This document shows positions 39,707-46,922 of a stretch of DNA of 64,000 nt, in pieces. The notes beneath the pieces were generated by a model. That model saw nothing but the letters and a program-made list of their open reading frames with translations. It had not been told where the DNA came from and searched no databases. This DNA is from a virus. Position 1 is the stretch's first letter, and each line of letters opens with the position of its first letter. The translations under genes were made by a program, and so were the position numbers. The stretch lies in IMG/VR virus record IMGVR_UViG_3300036398_004744, positions 1-64,000 of that record; one strand, 5' to 3'.

Positions 39707-40666
39707 TTATCCCAGACTGAGGACCCACTCGGCGAAGCCCGGATCCTTGTGGCGTCCGAGATTCTTGAAGTTGGCCACGGTCACGATGTTTCCGGACTTC
39801 TGCTTCTCACGGCTGCAGGTGAGTCCGAGCATGAACATGCGGGTATCGGGGATCAGGCTGGTCTGCGACTGAGTCATCAGCCAACGCGCCGCCGTGGCCG
39901 CACGATAGTTGACGCCGGTGAACTTCATTTCGGCCAGACAGAACTTGCGCTCCGCGTGCTCGAGGCTGAAGATCGGGTCTGGCTCGATGTATTCGGGCTG
40001 CTCGAGCAGGAAGAGGCAGAACAGTCCCGGGTCGGCCGTGGGAGGTTCCTTGCCGTCCCAGTTGGTCGAGAATCCGGCGCTCTCCGCGTCCTTCGGCGAG
40101 TCGAAGATCATCGGGGTGACGCCATCCTTGTATTCTTCATCGGTCAGGCGCTGGATGAACTTCTTGCGCCCGGTCATGAGGATCAGGTTGAGCGGGTCGT
40201 AGCCCTTGTCCCACACGAGGACCTCGCCATTGACGACGATTTGTCCGACGGTGAAACCCTTCGACTCGAGATCCGAGCTGTTGGACTGCACCATGTTGAC
40301 GCGCGGGCGCATGAGATCGCGCTCGGAGATGGCTCCGTCGATCTGACCCATCGCCATGGGGCGGTAGGACACGACGGCCGTCTCGGATGCGACATCGTCC
40401 TCGTCTGCCTCGATGATGGGCTGGCGAGTCGCCAGTTTCTTCGATGGCGCGGGAGCCGGCTCGACCTCGGCCTCGATGATGTCCTCATCGGGTTCCGGGG
40501 CGAGTGCCTTCTTGGTGATCAGGCGCTTCGCGGGCTGTGCAGCGGGCTGCGGTGTTTCGGACACCTCGGGTGTCTCGACTGGTGTTTCCTCGGCGACGGG
40601 CGCGTCGGATGTCTTCGGAGTCTCGGCCGTCTTGCGACGGAGAGACAGTTTCTGTATCAGTGCCAT
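39707..40666 (-). CDS. Hypothetical replication-module protein, possible ssDNA-binding protein (319 aa)
   Basis: The first ~100 residues are disordered, Pro/Glu-rich and acidic. The folded part begins ISERDLMRPRVNMVQSNSSD, then FTVGQIVVNGEVLVWDKGY and LNLILMTGRKKFIQRL. Proteins with the 'D-L-PR-N-VQ ... G-I-v-n' start followed by a beta domain occur next to polymerases in many podovirus-like phages and may coat single-stranded DNA. No standard SSB is visible elsewhere in the window. I give this only as a positional hypothesis. Confidence 0.55.
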   Translation of the reverse strand: MALIQKLSLRRKTAETPKTSDAPVAEETPVETPEVSETPQPAAQPAKRLITKKALAPEPDEDIIEAEVEPAPAPSKKLATRQPIIEADEDDVASETAVVSYRPMAMGQIDGAISERDLMRPRVNMVQSNSSDLESKGFTVGQIVVNGEVLVWDKGYDPLNLILMTGRKKFIQRLTDEEYKDGVTPMIFDSPKDAESAGFSTNWDGKEPPTADPGLFCLFLLEQPEYIEPDPIFSLEHAERKFCLAEMKFTGVNYRAATAARWLMTQSQTSLIPDTRMFMLGLTCSREKQKSGNIVTVANFKNLGRHKDPGFAEWVLSLG

Positions 40667-40667
40667 T

Positions 40668-40949
40668 TTATTTGGTTTCCTTGGTTTGTTGTTCTTGCTG
40701 TGTTCGGATCGTCATGATCCTGTCGAGCCAGTCGCCGACTCGGTAGTTGCCGTCGCCGATGGCGTCGGTGTCCCTGTCGTCGAGCTGGATCGAAAATTTT
40801 TCCTCGAGCATGAGCTGCACCTCGATGAGGTCGAGATCAAGCAGCCCAAGGTCGTCGAGCATGTCGGTGTCTTCGGTGATGATGCCAAGTTCTGGCAGCA
40901 TCTCGTGCAGAACCTCGTGGAATTTTTGCATTGCCTCTTCTCTGCTCAT
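40668..40949 (-). CDS. Acyl carrier protein-like, lacking the phosphopantetheine serine (93 aa)
   Basis: From ATG 40949: two acidic helices with DMLDDLGLLDLDLIEVQLML, EEKFSIQL. This aligns with the carrier-protein core E-D-L-G-A-D-S-L-D-T-V-E-L, but the serine that receives phosphopantetheine is Asp38 (codon GAT). The fold seems intact while holo-ACP formation cannot occur at that site. Carrier proteins bind many partners through helix II, so it could be a decoy or a structural subunit. It is encoded between a Cas4-like nuclease and a possible ssDNA-binding protein, with ATGA overlap to the former. Confidence 0.75.
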   Translation of the reverse strand: MSREEAMQKFHEVLHEMLPELGIITEDTDMLDDLGLLDLDLIEVQLMLEEKFSIQLDDRDTDAIGDGNYRVGDWLDRIMTIRTQQEQQTKETK

Positions 40950-42109
40950 GATTTTTTCCCCCTGCTCAGTTGTGCATAGCGCACTCTGGCGCCGTGCTGG
41001 ATTAGTCCGGTCTCGTGGAGCCGGTCGACCGCGAGCGACTGCATGCCGCCCTTTTCCCCGGTCTTTGCGTGCTGGCCGACAAGCTGCTTGATCTTCGTGA
41101 CCGAGACATCGCATGCCGACAAGAACTCGTCAAACGTGACGCCAAATTCAGACTCCAGGAGCTTCGCCGTGGCGATCGGATCGACGATCGAGGTGTCGCC
41201 AGATTTCTCGACGATCGTGACTCCCTCGGACAGTCGACCCGCGTCGTGAACTGCGAGCACAAAGCGCTTGAACTTCTTGAGATAGTCCTCCATGGGCTTC
41301 ACCCAGCGAAACGCCCTGACGACCTCCTCAGGATCGGCGGTCTCTGGCGACTCAAGACTCGTGAGAGGCACGATCTCGTGGCCAAACAGGTCTGCGTCGT
41401 TGGCGAGCTTGACCATGTAGCTCTGCCACGCCGAGCAGCTGGCCTGGCGGGCACAGAAGCCGCAGATGTCTGGATGCGGACGGAGCATGTCGTTGTCCTG
41501 TGTCTCCAGCCACCGATGCCGGCGACGGACGATGGCGCCGACCTGCGACACGATCACCTCGTAGTCCTTCTTGCGGGTGAAGAGATGCGTGTCGTCGACC
41601 TTCAGGGCGGGCTGAATCAGGCGGACTCGGATCTTTTCGATGGTCGGAAACAGGATGAACAGGCCGAGGGCATAGGCCCTGAACTGAATGTTCTCTGAGA
41701 CGTGGTCGACCTCCCAGCGGCCAAACTTAAAGTCGATCAGCTCGACTGAGACCGGCTCATGATCGGCATCGGCCTCGAGCACGATCACGCGGTCGGCGTG
41801 CCCCTTGTCGAAGTCACGGAACTTGAGGGGTCGAAAGTCGAGCTCGACCTCCTTGAGGGGCTCATAGGGTGACTGACTCTCGGCGTCGGCGAGCAGGGCG
41901 AGTGTCTGTTCTGCGACCTCGCGGTCCTCGTCTGGCAGCGTGGCAGGAATCTTGCCGGTGTCCATGACCTCGTGTAGCGTGGTTCCGCGAGCGGCTGCCG
42001 CAGACGGCGTGTCGTCGGACTCGTAGCCAGGACAGATCTGCAGCGGTTTCAGCCTTGACGGGCTGATCCGCGAGTGGCCTCGTGACGTGTGATCAACCTG
42101 GGAGTTCAT
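40946..42109 (-). CDS. Cas4-like / DUF2800 PD-(D/E)XK nuclease (387 aa)
   Basis: RGTTLHEVMD gives the early His45, KGHADRVIV gives Asp106, and ELIDFKFG gives the D-x-K catalytic pair (Asp126, Lys128), followed by NIQFRAYALG. The cysteines in HPDICGFCARQASC, with Cys26 upstream, could hold an iron-sulfur cluster as in Cas4 and AddB-type nucleases. Expected activity: single-strand exonuclease or end processing in recombination. The start overlaps the dCMP deaminase end by 17 bases. Confidence 0.82.
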   Translation of the reverse strand: MNSQVDHTSRGHSRISPSRLKPLQICPGYESDDTPSAAAARGTTLHEVMDTGKIPATLPDEDREVAEQTLALLADAESQSPYEPLKEVELDFRPLKFRDFDKGHADRVIVLEADADHEPVSVELIDFKFGRWEVDHVSENIQFRAYALGLFILFPTIEKIRVRLIQPALKVDDTHLFTRKKDYEVIVSQVGAIVRRRHRWLETQDNDMLRPHPDICGFCARQASCSAWQSYMVKLANDADLFGHEIVPLTSLESPETADPEEVVRAFRWVKPMEDYLKKFKRFVLAVHDAGRLSEGVTIVEKSGDTSIVDPIATAKLLESEFGVTFDEFLSACDVSVTKIKQLVGQHAKTGEKGGMQSLAVDRLHETGLIQHGARVRYAQLSRGKKS

Positions 42110-42569
42110 GGGAATCGACGAGGCGAGCGATGTAGCTCTTGATGTGGATGAGTGGCATGTGGATCAGTTCGACGCCGTATTCGTCAAGGATCTCCATGCC
42201 GGCGACGTCGCGCGGATAGGTCAGACCGTAGACGACACGCCTGACACCGTGCGCGATGAGATTGAGGGCGCAGGGGCCGCACGGGATCGTCGTGCAGGCG
42301 ACGGTCCTGACGGCGCCGCGGTGAGTCAGACTGCAGAGATTGGATTCCGCGTGCACGACAAACTTGCGGCGCTGCTCGTTGTTCTGCCACCAGTCGTCGC
42401 TGACGTCCCAGCCAGATGGGAGTCCGTTGTAGGCTGTGGCAATGACGCGGTTCTCATGGTCGAGCGCGACGGCTCCGACCTTGCGACTGGGATCCTCGGA
42501 ACGGAGCGCGGCGGCGGAGGCAAGAAGCATCGCGTATTCGTCGATGGTGGGTCTAAGATGTGGGCTCAT
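42093..42569 (-). CDS. dCMP deaminase (158 aa)
   Basis: Zinc-binding deaminase motifs HAE (73-75) and PCGPC (Cys97, Cys100), with the N-terminal YAMLLASAAALRSEDPSRKV typical of dCMP deaminases of the ComE type. It converts dCMP to dUMP, supplying dTTP synthesis and controlling the dCMP pool used by the thymidylate-synthase-like enzyme of the same operon. ATG 42569 is chosen because promoter C ends 10 bases before it. First gene of the largest early transcription unit. Confidence 0.88.
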   Translation of the reverse strand: MSPHLRPTIDEYAMLLASAAALRSEDPSRKVGAVALDHENRVIATAYNGLPSGWDVSDDWWQNNEQRRKFVVHAESNLCSLTHRGAVRTVACTTIPCGPCALNLIAHGVRRVVYGLTYPRDVAGMEILDEYGVELIHMPLIHIKSYIARLVDSHELPG

Positions 42570-42579
42570 GACGGTGTGA

Positions 42580-42607
42580 AGATTATCGTGGCTGGCTGCC
42601 AAGTAAA
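42580..42607 (-). promoter_or_regulatory. Early promoter C
   Basis: On the minus strand: TTTACT (42607-42602), a 16-base spacer with TGGCAGCCAGCCA, TAATCT (42585-42580), then 10 bases to ATG 42569. An inverted repeat TTTTCTG-TG-CAGAAAA lies just before it and may end the upstream unit. Confidence 0.65.
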
Positions 42608-42636
42608 TGCATATTTTCTGTGCAGAAAACTTTTCA

Positions 42637-43182
42637 TCACTCGCAGGAATAGATCTCGCTCTGCAGGCGAAGCCGCGGCACTCCCCGAGACGCATCGGTG
42701 AAGCTGCGGTCCTCAAAGAGAACGCGGTTCGTCGGCTGAATCGTGAGGCGGTCGTTGTCGAGCCAGATGAACATGAATTCCTTCGCCTGGTCGGGCGCGT
42801 CGGAAAATCCGTCGCCGATCGGGACTGCCGTGAAGAGATACGTGCCCGGATGATCTTCTCCCTTGATGATGGCATCGCACCTGAGGCCACGGAGATAGGT
42901 GTATTCGGTCGCGTGCCAGTCGTATCCGTAGCAGTCCCACAGCTCGGCGTCGTCGATCTCCCAGTCGGTCTCGGGATTCTCGCTGAACGCGATCGCGTGC
43001 GGGGGCACCGATCTGTAGACGGCGCCCGACTCGAACACGACGTTGCAGCCCCAGGCACGACCCGGGATCGAGACGAGACCGAACCAGACGGCGGGCACGA
43101 AGCCGCACGGCTCCTCGTGGGTGAACCTCGAGTCGACCCAGACATACTGGTGACGCGGCAGTGATCCGATCTGGCAGTTCAT
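42637..43182 (-). CDS. Hypothetical protein, all-beta (181 aa)
   Basis: ATG 43182 (MNCQIGSLPRH) overlaps the upstream stop. The sequence is Trp- and Tyr-rich with acidic loops (WEIDDAELWDCYGYDWHATE, EFMFIWLDNDRLTI). It looks like a compact beta domain. Not recognised. Last gene of the chain that begins at promoter D. Confidence 0.6.
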   Translation of the reverse strand: MNCQIGSLPRHQYVWVDSRFTHEEPCGFVPAVWFGLVSIPGRAWGCNVVFESGAVYRSVPPHAIAFSENPETDWEIDDAELWDCYGYDWHATEYTYLRGLRCDAIIKGEDHPGTYLFTAVPIGDGFSDAPDQAKEFMFIWLDNDRLTIQPTNRVLFEDRSFTDASRGVPRLRLQSEIYSCE

Positions 43183-43370
43183 GGAGTCTCTGGATGAAGC
43201 TGCCACTCTGTCTGCGACGGAGGAACCGGTCTGCTGCACAGTGGACAGAGACTGAGATCAGGCTCTGGACGATGGCGAGATCCGAGATGCAGGATCGCGA
43301 GCGACACGGCGGCGGCCCAGAACAGGCACAGCGCGGCCAGAACGGCATTGAGACTGAATCCCCGCATCAT
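43179..43370 (-). CDS. Small membrane protein with CxxC (63 aa)
   Basis: One transmembrane segment (VLAALCLFWAAAVSLAIL), then a short soluble part with CPLC. Two ATGs (43370 and 43367) are possible. Coupled by four-base overlaps to both neighbours. Function unknown; the CxxC could bind metal. Confidence 0.5.
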   Translation of the reverse strand: MMRGFSLNAVLAALCLFWAAAVSLAILHLGSRHRPEPDLSLCPLCSRPVPPSQTEWQLHPETP

Positions 43371-43567
43371 GACACCATCCTCCGCAGTGCCTGCCTGACC
43401 GTGAGGTCACGCAGGTGTTCCATGGCCGCATGGCGTGTCGGAAACACGCGGTCTCCAAGCATCCAGCGTCTCTCGTGTTCGCAATAGTTGAATCCCGCGG
43501 CATGAAGCCTTGGGCACTCACTGGCCCTGTCGAGCCAGCCAACGATTCGATCAATCATTTTTTTCAT
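43367..43567 (-). CDS. Small hypothetical protein (66 aa)
   Basis: A charged helical protein: MKKMIDRIVGWLDRASECP, then WMLGDRVFPTRHAAMEHLRD. It overlaps the helicase stop upstream and the membrane gene downstream by four bases each. No family recognised. Confidence 0.5.
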   Translation of the reverse strand: MKKMIDRIVGWLDRASECPRLHAAGFNYCEHERRWMLGDRVFPTRHAAMEHLRDLTVRQALRRMVS

Positions 43568-44925
43568 ATCATTCCCTCCATGTTGAGTTCACCGTCTGTC
43601 AGCAAGGAAAGATTCTCGAGTCGGCGCTCCACGGCCCTGGCTATCTTCGACTCGATGCCAGTCGACGAGTAGACGATGCGCTGGACGACGGGACTCTTTG
43701 CGCCAGACCGGACCGCCCGACCAAGGACCTGGATGAGGGTCACGGCCTTGTAGGTCGGAAACACGATCACATGGCGAGGTCTCGACCCGTGCGTGTCGTG
43801 AAGATCGATCGATTCAGACCCGGCATCGACCTGGCAGACCAGGACCCTGACCAGGCCAGACTGGAAATCATGCACGGCCGCCTCCTGGTCGCGCCGAGAC
43901 CTCTTGCCGTCGAGCACCCTGTGGTCAATCGTGCCGAGACGCTCGGAGATGACCTGGATCGTCCTGGTGAACTGGACAAACACGATGACGGATTCGCCCT
44001 CCTCGTGCCGGTCCTCAATCTCCTCGATCAGGGCCGGGACCTTGAAGAGCTCGGCGCGCTGCCGATCTCGGATCGCGAGAATGCCGGGACTGGGATTTCC
44101 CTCGTGTCGCTCCACGTCGGCCTGCTCGTCGTCGTCGACCAGACTGAGCCAGGGTCCGAGCCAGGACGGCGGGGAATCTGGAAGATCCCACAGCTCGACC
44201 GTGGTCTGGGCCTCGGGGAACTGTCCGGCCTCAAAGAGATCTTTCTTGCGGAGACGGAGTCCCCAGCAGTCGGGACCGTCAAAGAGAGTCCGGTGGATGT
44301 CGCCGAGCACTCGGTCACGGTCTCCCTTGCGAAAGTAGAGGCCTCCGAACGGACTGCGCACGCAGCCGTTCCTGCGGCACCAGTTCCAGAAGTCGTTGTC
44401 GAGACGATGCATGCCGGTGCAGAAGCCGAGGGCTCGCATCTTGAGAGGCGAGTCTGCCGGAGTCGCAGAGAGGCCGAGCACGAGAACGTTCGGATTTCGC
44501 TGCGCCGCGATGACGAGCTCGGCGTTCTGGCTCTTGAGACCTCCGCCGGCGTGGATCTCGTCGATGATGAGGATCATCGGATGGGGCATGACAAAATTGA
44601 AGGCGCGGACGCGGCCGAGTCGGTTGCGGATCGGGATGAAGTCCTCGTTGCGGCCGCCGCGGGCCTTTTCCCAGCTCATGACAAACTCTGGCACGATGCC
44701 GAATTGCCCGAGGGCGACCTTCCACTTTGTGATGGCGCGGGCGCGGCAGATCACGGCGATCCGCGGAATGTGCCCGTCCTGGTCTTCGAACTCGAGTGCC
44801 GTGGCAATGGCCGTGAAGGTCTTGCCGATGCCGGTGTCAGAGGCATCAAGGGCAAAACCCCTCTCAGAAAGAATCTCCGAGAGTCGGCGGGCAGCCTCCT
44901 GCTGGTATGGGCGGAACTCGGCCAT
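43564..44925 (-). CDS. SF2 (SNF2-like) helicase (453 aa)
   Basis: From ATG 44925 (MAEFRPYQQEAARRL). Walker A SDTGIGKTFTA (residues 29-39), motif II IIDEIH (Asp122-His125), motif III LGLSATP, and C-terminal motifs (VIVFVQFTRTIQVI, DLHDTHGSRPRHVIVFP, QVLGRAVRSG) of the recombinase-type helicase fold. The DEIH box and 450-residue size match phage DNA repair or replication helicases. The long upstream in-frame extension is Arg-rich and overlaps two other genes, so it is rejected. Confidence 0.87.
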   Translation of the reverse strand: MAEFRPYQQEAARRLSEILSERGFALDASDTGIGKTFTAIATALEFEDQDGHIPRIAVICRARAITKWKVALGQFGIVPEFVMSWEKARGGRNEDFIPIRNRLGRVRAFNFVMPHPMILIIDEIHAGGGLKSQNAELVIAAQRNPNVLVLGLSATPADSPLKMRALGFCTGMHRLDNDFWNWCRRNGCVRSPFGGLYFRKGDRDRVLGDIHRTLFDGPDCWGLRLRKKDLFEAGQFPEAQTTVELWDLPDSPPSWLGPWLSLVDDDEQADVERHEGNPSPGILAIRDRQRAELFKVPALIEEIEDRHEEGESVIVFVQFTRTIQVISERLGTIDHRVLDGKRSRRDQEAAVHDFQSGLVRVLVCQVDAGSESIDLHDTHGSRPRHVIVFPTYKAVTLIQVLGRAVRSGAKSPVVQRIVYSSTGIESKIARAVERRLENLSLLTDGELNMEGMI

Positions 44926-44927
44926 GG

Positions 44928-45086
44928 TCAGATGTTGCTCCAGTCGTGGCCGCAGCAGCGGTCGGCGTCGTGCTCGAGACGCTTCTCTTCCTCCCACTCG
45001 GCGTCCTCCTCTGGCGTGCGTCGCGGGCGGCTGCCACGGCATGGGATCTCGTCTGGCAGTCTCTGGGTGTCTTCGGGCGTGCTCAT
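44928..45086 (-). CDS. Small acidic Cys-containing protein (52 aa)
   Basis: ATG 45086 overlaps the upstream stop; the stop is two bases before the helicase start. Sequence features: RRTPEEDAEWEEEKRLEHD, then DRCCGHDW. Too short for family recognition, but the coupling on both sides supports a real gene. Confidence 0.5.
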   Translation of the reverse strand: MSTPEDTQRLPDEIPCRGSRPRRTPEEDAEWEEEKRLEHDADRCCGHDWSNI

Positions 45087-45337
45087 TGTTTCGTGGGATC
45101 GAGCATCTCGTGGATGCGGTCGTTGACAAACTCGACGCAGCCGCGGGCGAGCTCGCCCTGCAGCATCGCGCCATGCGACAATCCGACCATGAAGGCCAGA
45201 TGGAGCGCCGAGTCCATGTGGTCAGACATGTCCTCGGTGTGGTGCGCAAACAGCGTGTCACGGTAGCTCTCCCACGCCTCGGTCGGACTGAGAGTGAAAG
45301 TGCCGATGAACTTGGGATGTGGCTTGGAATCGCTCAT
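45083..45337 (-). CDS. Small hypothetical protein (84 aa)
   Basis: MSDSKPHPKFIGTFTLSP is followed by His-rich helices (LFAHHTEDMSDHMDSALHLA). ATGA overlaps upstream and downstream. No function recognised. Confidence 0.5.
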   Translation of the reverse strand: MSDSKPHPKFIGTFTLSPTEAWESYRDTLFAHHTEDMSDHMDSALHLAFMVGLSHGAMLQGELARGCVEFVNDRIHEMLDPTKQ

Positions 45338-45594
45338 GACTGGCTCCGGTTCTGTCGTATCCTGCGGAGAAAGGCATTGACACTCTTGTGAGTCCTGAAG
45401 AACATCGTGTTCTTCTTTGCGTCGGAGTCGCTGAGTCCGAGCCGGTGGACTGCCCAGGCAGGACGTCCGATGTCCTCCTCGCAGTGGTCACGGTCAAAGA
45501 GATAGCCATCCTGATTGATAAACTTTCTGGCAATGTAGCCGGCCTCCTCGTCGATGAGAACCTCGAGGCAGGGTGTGGTGTCGGTGGTGGTCAT
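45334..45594 (-). CDS. Small hypothetical protein (86 aa)
   Basis: ATG 45594 (MTTTDTTPCLEVLID) overlaps the stop of the gene before it. Alpha/beta composition with an acidic centre and a basic end (FFRTHKSVNAFLRRIRQNRS). A longer upstream reading would run through the neighbour out of frame. Not recognised. Confidence 0.5.
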   Translation of the reverse strand: MTTTDTTPCLEVLIDEEAGYIARKFINQDGYLFDRDHCEEDIGRPAWAVHRLGLSDSDAKKNTMFFRTHKSVNAFLRRIRQNRSQS

Positions 45595-46094
45595 GGCCTG
45601 CTGAGGATCGGGATCTCCGAGTTGGGGCTGATGCGCTCGATGCGAGGACGACCGAGCACGCTGCGCGTGTCGCCGTCTCTGGTCGTGATCTCGCGTGGCT
45701 GGCGAGGCAACTCGAGGTCTGCCGAGCAGTCGCTGACGCGGACGACACGAGCGCGGATTCCGTAGTAGTCGACCAGGTCTCCCTCGCGGAGCCGCGTGTT
45801 GAGTGGCACGACTCGCACGCGGTTCATCTCGAGCAGACTCGGGCGGTCTGACTCGGACGGAGCCGGCGGAGGAGGCAGCCTGTCGATCAGCGGCACGGTC
45901 TTTTTGCAAGAACTGGCTCGCAGGACACCGGTCGCGCCGGCATCGAAGATGCGACGATACATGCGACGTCCTCTGACCATCACGATCGGCAGGTTATACT
46001 TGTCTGACCAGTCGACGTAGGTCGCTGGCGTGAATTCTCCGTTGATCTTGACTGCACACGGAGAGCCTGTGGTTATTGCGGGTTTTTGACTCAT
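45591..46094 (-). CDS. Hypothetical early protein (167 aa)
   Basis: First gene after promoter D. The N-terminal part is beta-like (SPCAVKINGEFTPATYVDWS), then a Pro-rich linker, then another small beta domain (RLREGDLVDYYGIRARVVRV) that resembles an SH3- or KOW-like barrel. No enzyme motif. It may bind nucleic acid or protein. Start at 46094 is set by the promoter, which lies 10 bases upstream. Confidence 0.55.
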   Translation of the reverse strand: MSQKPAITTGSPCAVKINGEFTPATYVDWSDKYNLPIVMVRGRRMYRRIFDAGATGVLRASSCKKTVPLIDRLPPPPAPSESDRPSLLEMNRVRVVPLNTRLREGDLVDYYGIRARVVRVSDCSADLELPRQPREITTRDGDTRSVLGRPRIERISPNSEIPILSRP

Positions 46095-46104
46095 GACAGA
46101 GAGG

Positions 46105-46133
46105 ATACTACCAAGCTGCCAGCCACATGCGAA
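46105..46133 (-). promoter_or_regulatory. Early promoter D
   Basis: On the minus strand: TTCGCA (46133-46128), a 17-base spacer with TGGCTGGCAGC, TAGTAT (46110-46105), then 10 bases to ATG 46094. It follows directly after a terminator. Confidence 0.6.
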
Positions 46134-46146
46134 TCTTTTTTTTTTC

Positions 46147-46211
46147 AAAAAAATTTTGGCCGGGGAGGGAGGGATCGAAGCCCACGACGATCAGAACTCC
46201 CTCTCCCGGCA
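46147..46211 (-). terminator. Intrinsic terminator with large loop
   Basis: On the minus strand a 13-bp stem with one bulge (GCCGGG and GAGGGAG pairing with CTCCCTC and CCCGGC) encloses a 25-base loop with an inner GATCG/CGATC pair, followed by AAAA and seven T. It ends the unit that starts at 46857. The 3' arm also looks like the T-arm and acceptor end of a tRNA. Confidence 0.75.
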
Positions 46212-46221
46212 CGGGTCGGCC

Positions 46222-46470
46222 TCACTTCTTCCTCTTGTCTCTCGGTGACGCGGGGTCCTTTCGCCGGTCCGAGCTCTTGCGAGTCTTTCCCCAGCGAGCC
46301 TCGGCCCCGCGTATTCCTCCGAGTCGACGTCCGGGATGTCCTGCGCCGACCAATCCTCCGATGCGGCCTCGAATCGATGCCATCTCGACGACGGTGAATT
46401 TTCCCTTCTGCAGAACGGCGCGCAGGCGCGCGACCTCTGCCTCTCGTTCCTTGTCAGTCATGATGGCCAT
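46222..46470 (-). CDS. Small basic protein (82 aa)
   Basis: MAIMTDKEREAEVARLRAVL forms a helix; the rest is Gly/Arg/Lys-rich (GIRGAEARWGKTRKSSDRRK). A GGAG eight bases upstream supports ATG 46470. Strong positive charge suggests nucleic-acid binding. It is followed by the terminator at 46147-46211. Confidence 0.55.
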   Translation of the reverse strand: MAIMTDKEREAEVARLRAVLQKGKFTVVEMASIRGRIGGLVGAGHPGRRLGGIRGAEARWGKTRKSSDRRKDPASPRDKRKK

Positions 46471-46565
46471 TTGTTGTTCTCCTTCTCTCTGAATGCGAGC
46501 CAGCCGCCGAAGAGCAAAAGTCCTGCCCAGGAAACGACGAGTCCGATCACCGCAAAGACACGCAT
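46458..46565 (-). CDS. Tiny membrane protein (35 aa)
   Basis: MRVFAVIGLVVSWAGLLLFG followed by GWLAFREKENN. One transmembrane segment with the positive end inside. It begins one base after the previous stop and overlaps the next gene by 13 bases. Such microproteins are common in phage early arms, but the call rests only on packing and hydrophobicity. Confidence 0.4.
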   Translation of the reverse strand: MRVFAVIGLVVSWAGLLLFGGWLAFREKENNKWPS

Positions 46566-46566
46566 G

Positions 46567-46857
46567 TCAGTCGTCCTTCATTCCGTCGTCGAACCACGAG
46601 ACGACGAGAGCATCGATGGTCTCGGAAGAGACGAGGAGCAGCATGTAGTCGCGGATCTGGGTGAACGTGGTGAGGTCACGCATCTGAGAACGGAGACGGC
46701 GCTTGGCCGCCTCGTCCTCGAAGGTGTCGATGAATGTCCGAACGAGACTGCGTGTCCGGTGATTGTAGGGGGACTTCATGACTCCGCGATCAACTGGGGG
46801 AGCGTCGGGAATCTGGTCGGCCGTCACTGGGCCCTTCTGTGGTTGTGTCTTTTTCAT
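46567..46857 (-). CDS. Small hypothetical early protein (96 aa)
   Basis: Start at ATG 46857 (MKKTQPQKGP) fits promoter F. The C-terminal half is helical (HRTRSLVRTFIDTFEDEAAK, FTQIRDYMLLLVSSETIDAL) and ends acidic. No family recognised. Confidence 0.55.
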   Translation of the reverse strand: MKKTQPQKGPVTADQIPDAPPVDRGVMKSPYNHRTRSLVRTFIDTFEDEAAKRRLRSQMRDLTTFTQIRDYMLLLVSSETIDALVVSWFDDGMKDD

Positions 46858-46867
46858 GACAGGCTGC

Positions 46868-46896
46868 CATTTAATCCGCAACTTCTGCGATGTAAA
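46868..46896 (-). promoter_or_regulatory. Early promoter F
   Basis: On the minus strand: TTTACA (46896-46891), a 17-base spacer, TAAATG (46873-46868), then 10 bases to ATG 46857. Here GGCAGCC lies in the leader instead of the spacer. The spacer holds one copy of a 13-base direct repeat. Confidence 0.5.
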
Positions 46897-46922
46897 CAAG
46901 AAGACTGCTAACTTCTGCGATG
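46880..46922. repeat. Two direct copies of a 13-base repeat
   Basis: AACTTCTGCGATG occurs at 46880-46892 and again at 46910-46922, 30 bases apart, about three helical turns. One copy lies inside promoter F, so a regulator could bind both and control that unit. Confidence 0.6.

Noticed and set aside
43510-45126. 538-codon plus-strand frame opposite the helicase
   Set aside because: The minus-strand frame has complete helicase motifs; the plus frame has none and runs against local transcription.
46147-46211. A tRNA gene on the minus strand
   Set aside because: Only 52 bases between acceptor-like arms, no D or anticodon arm, and the T stem has a mismatch; a terminator explains it better.
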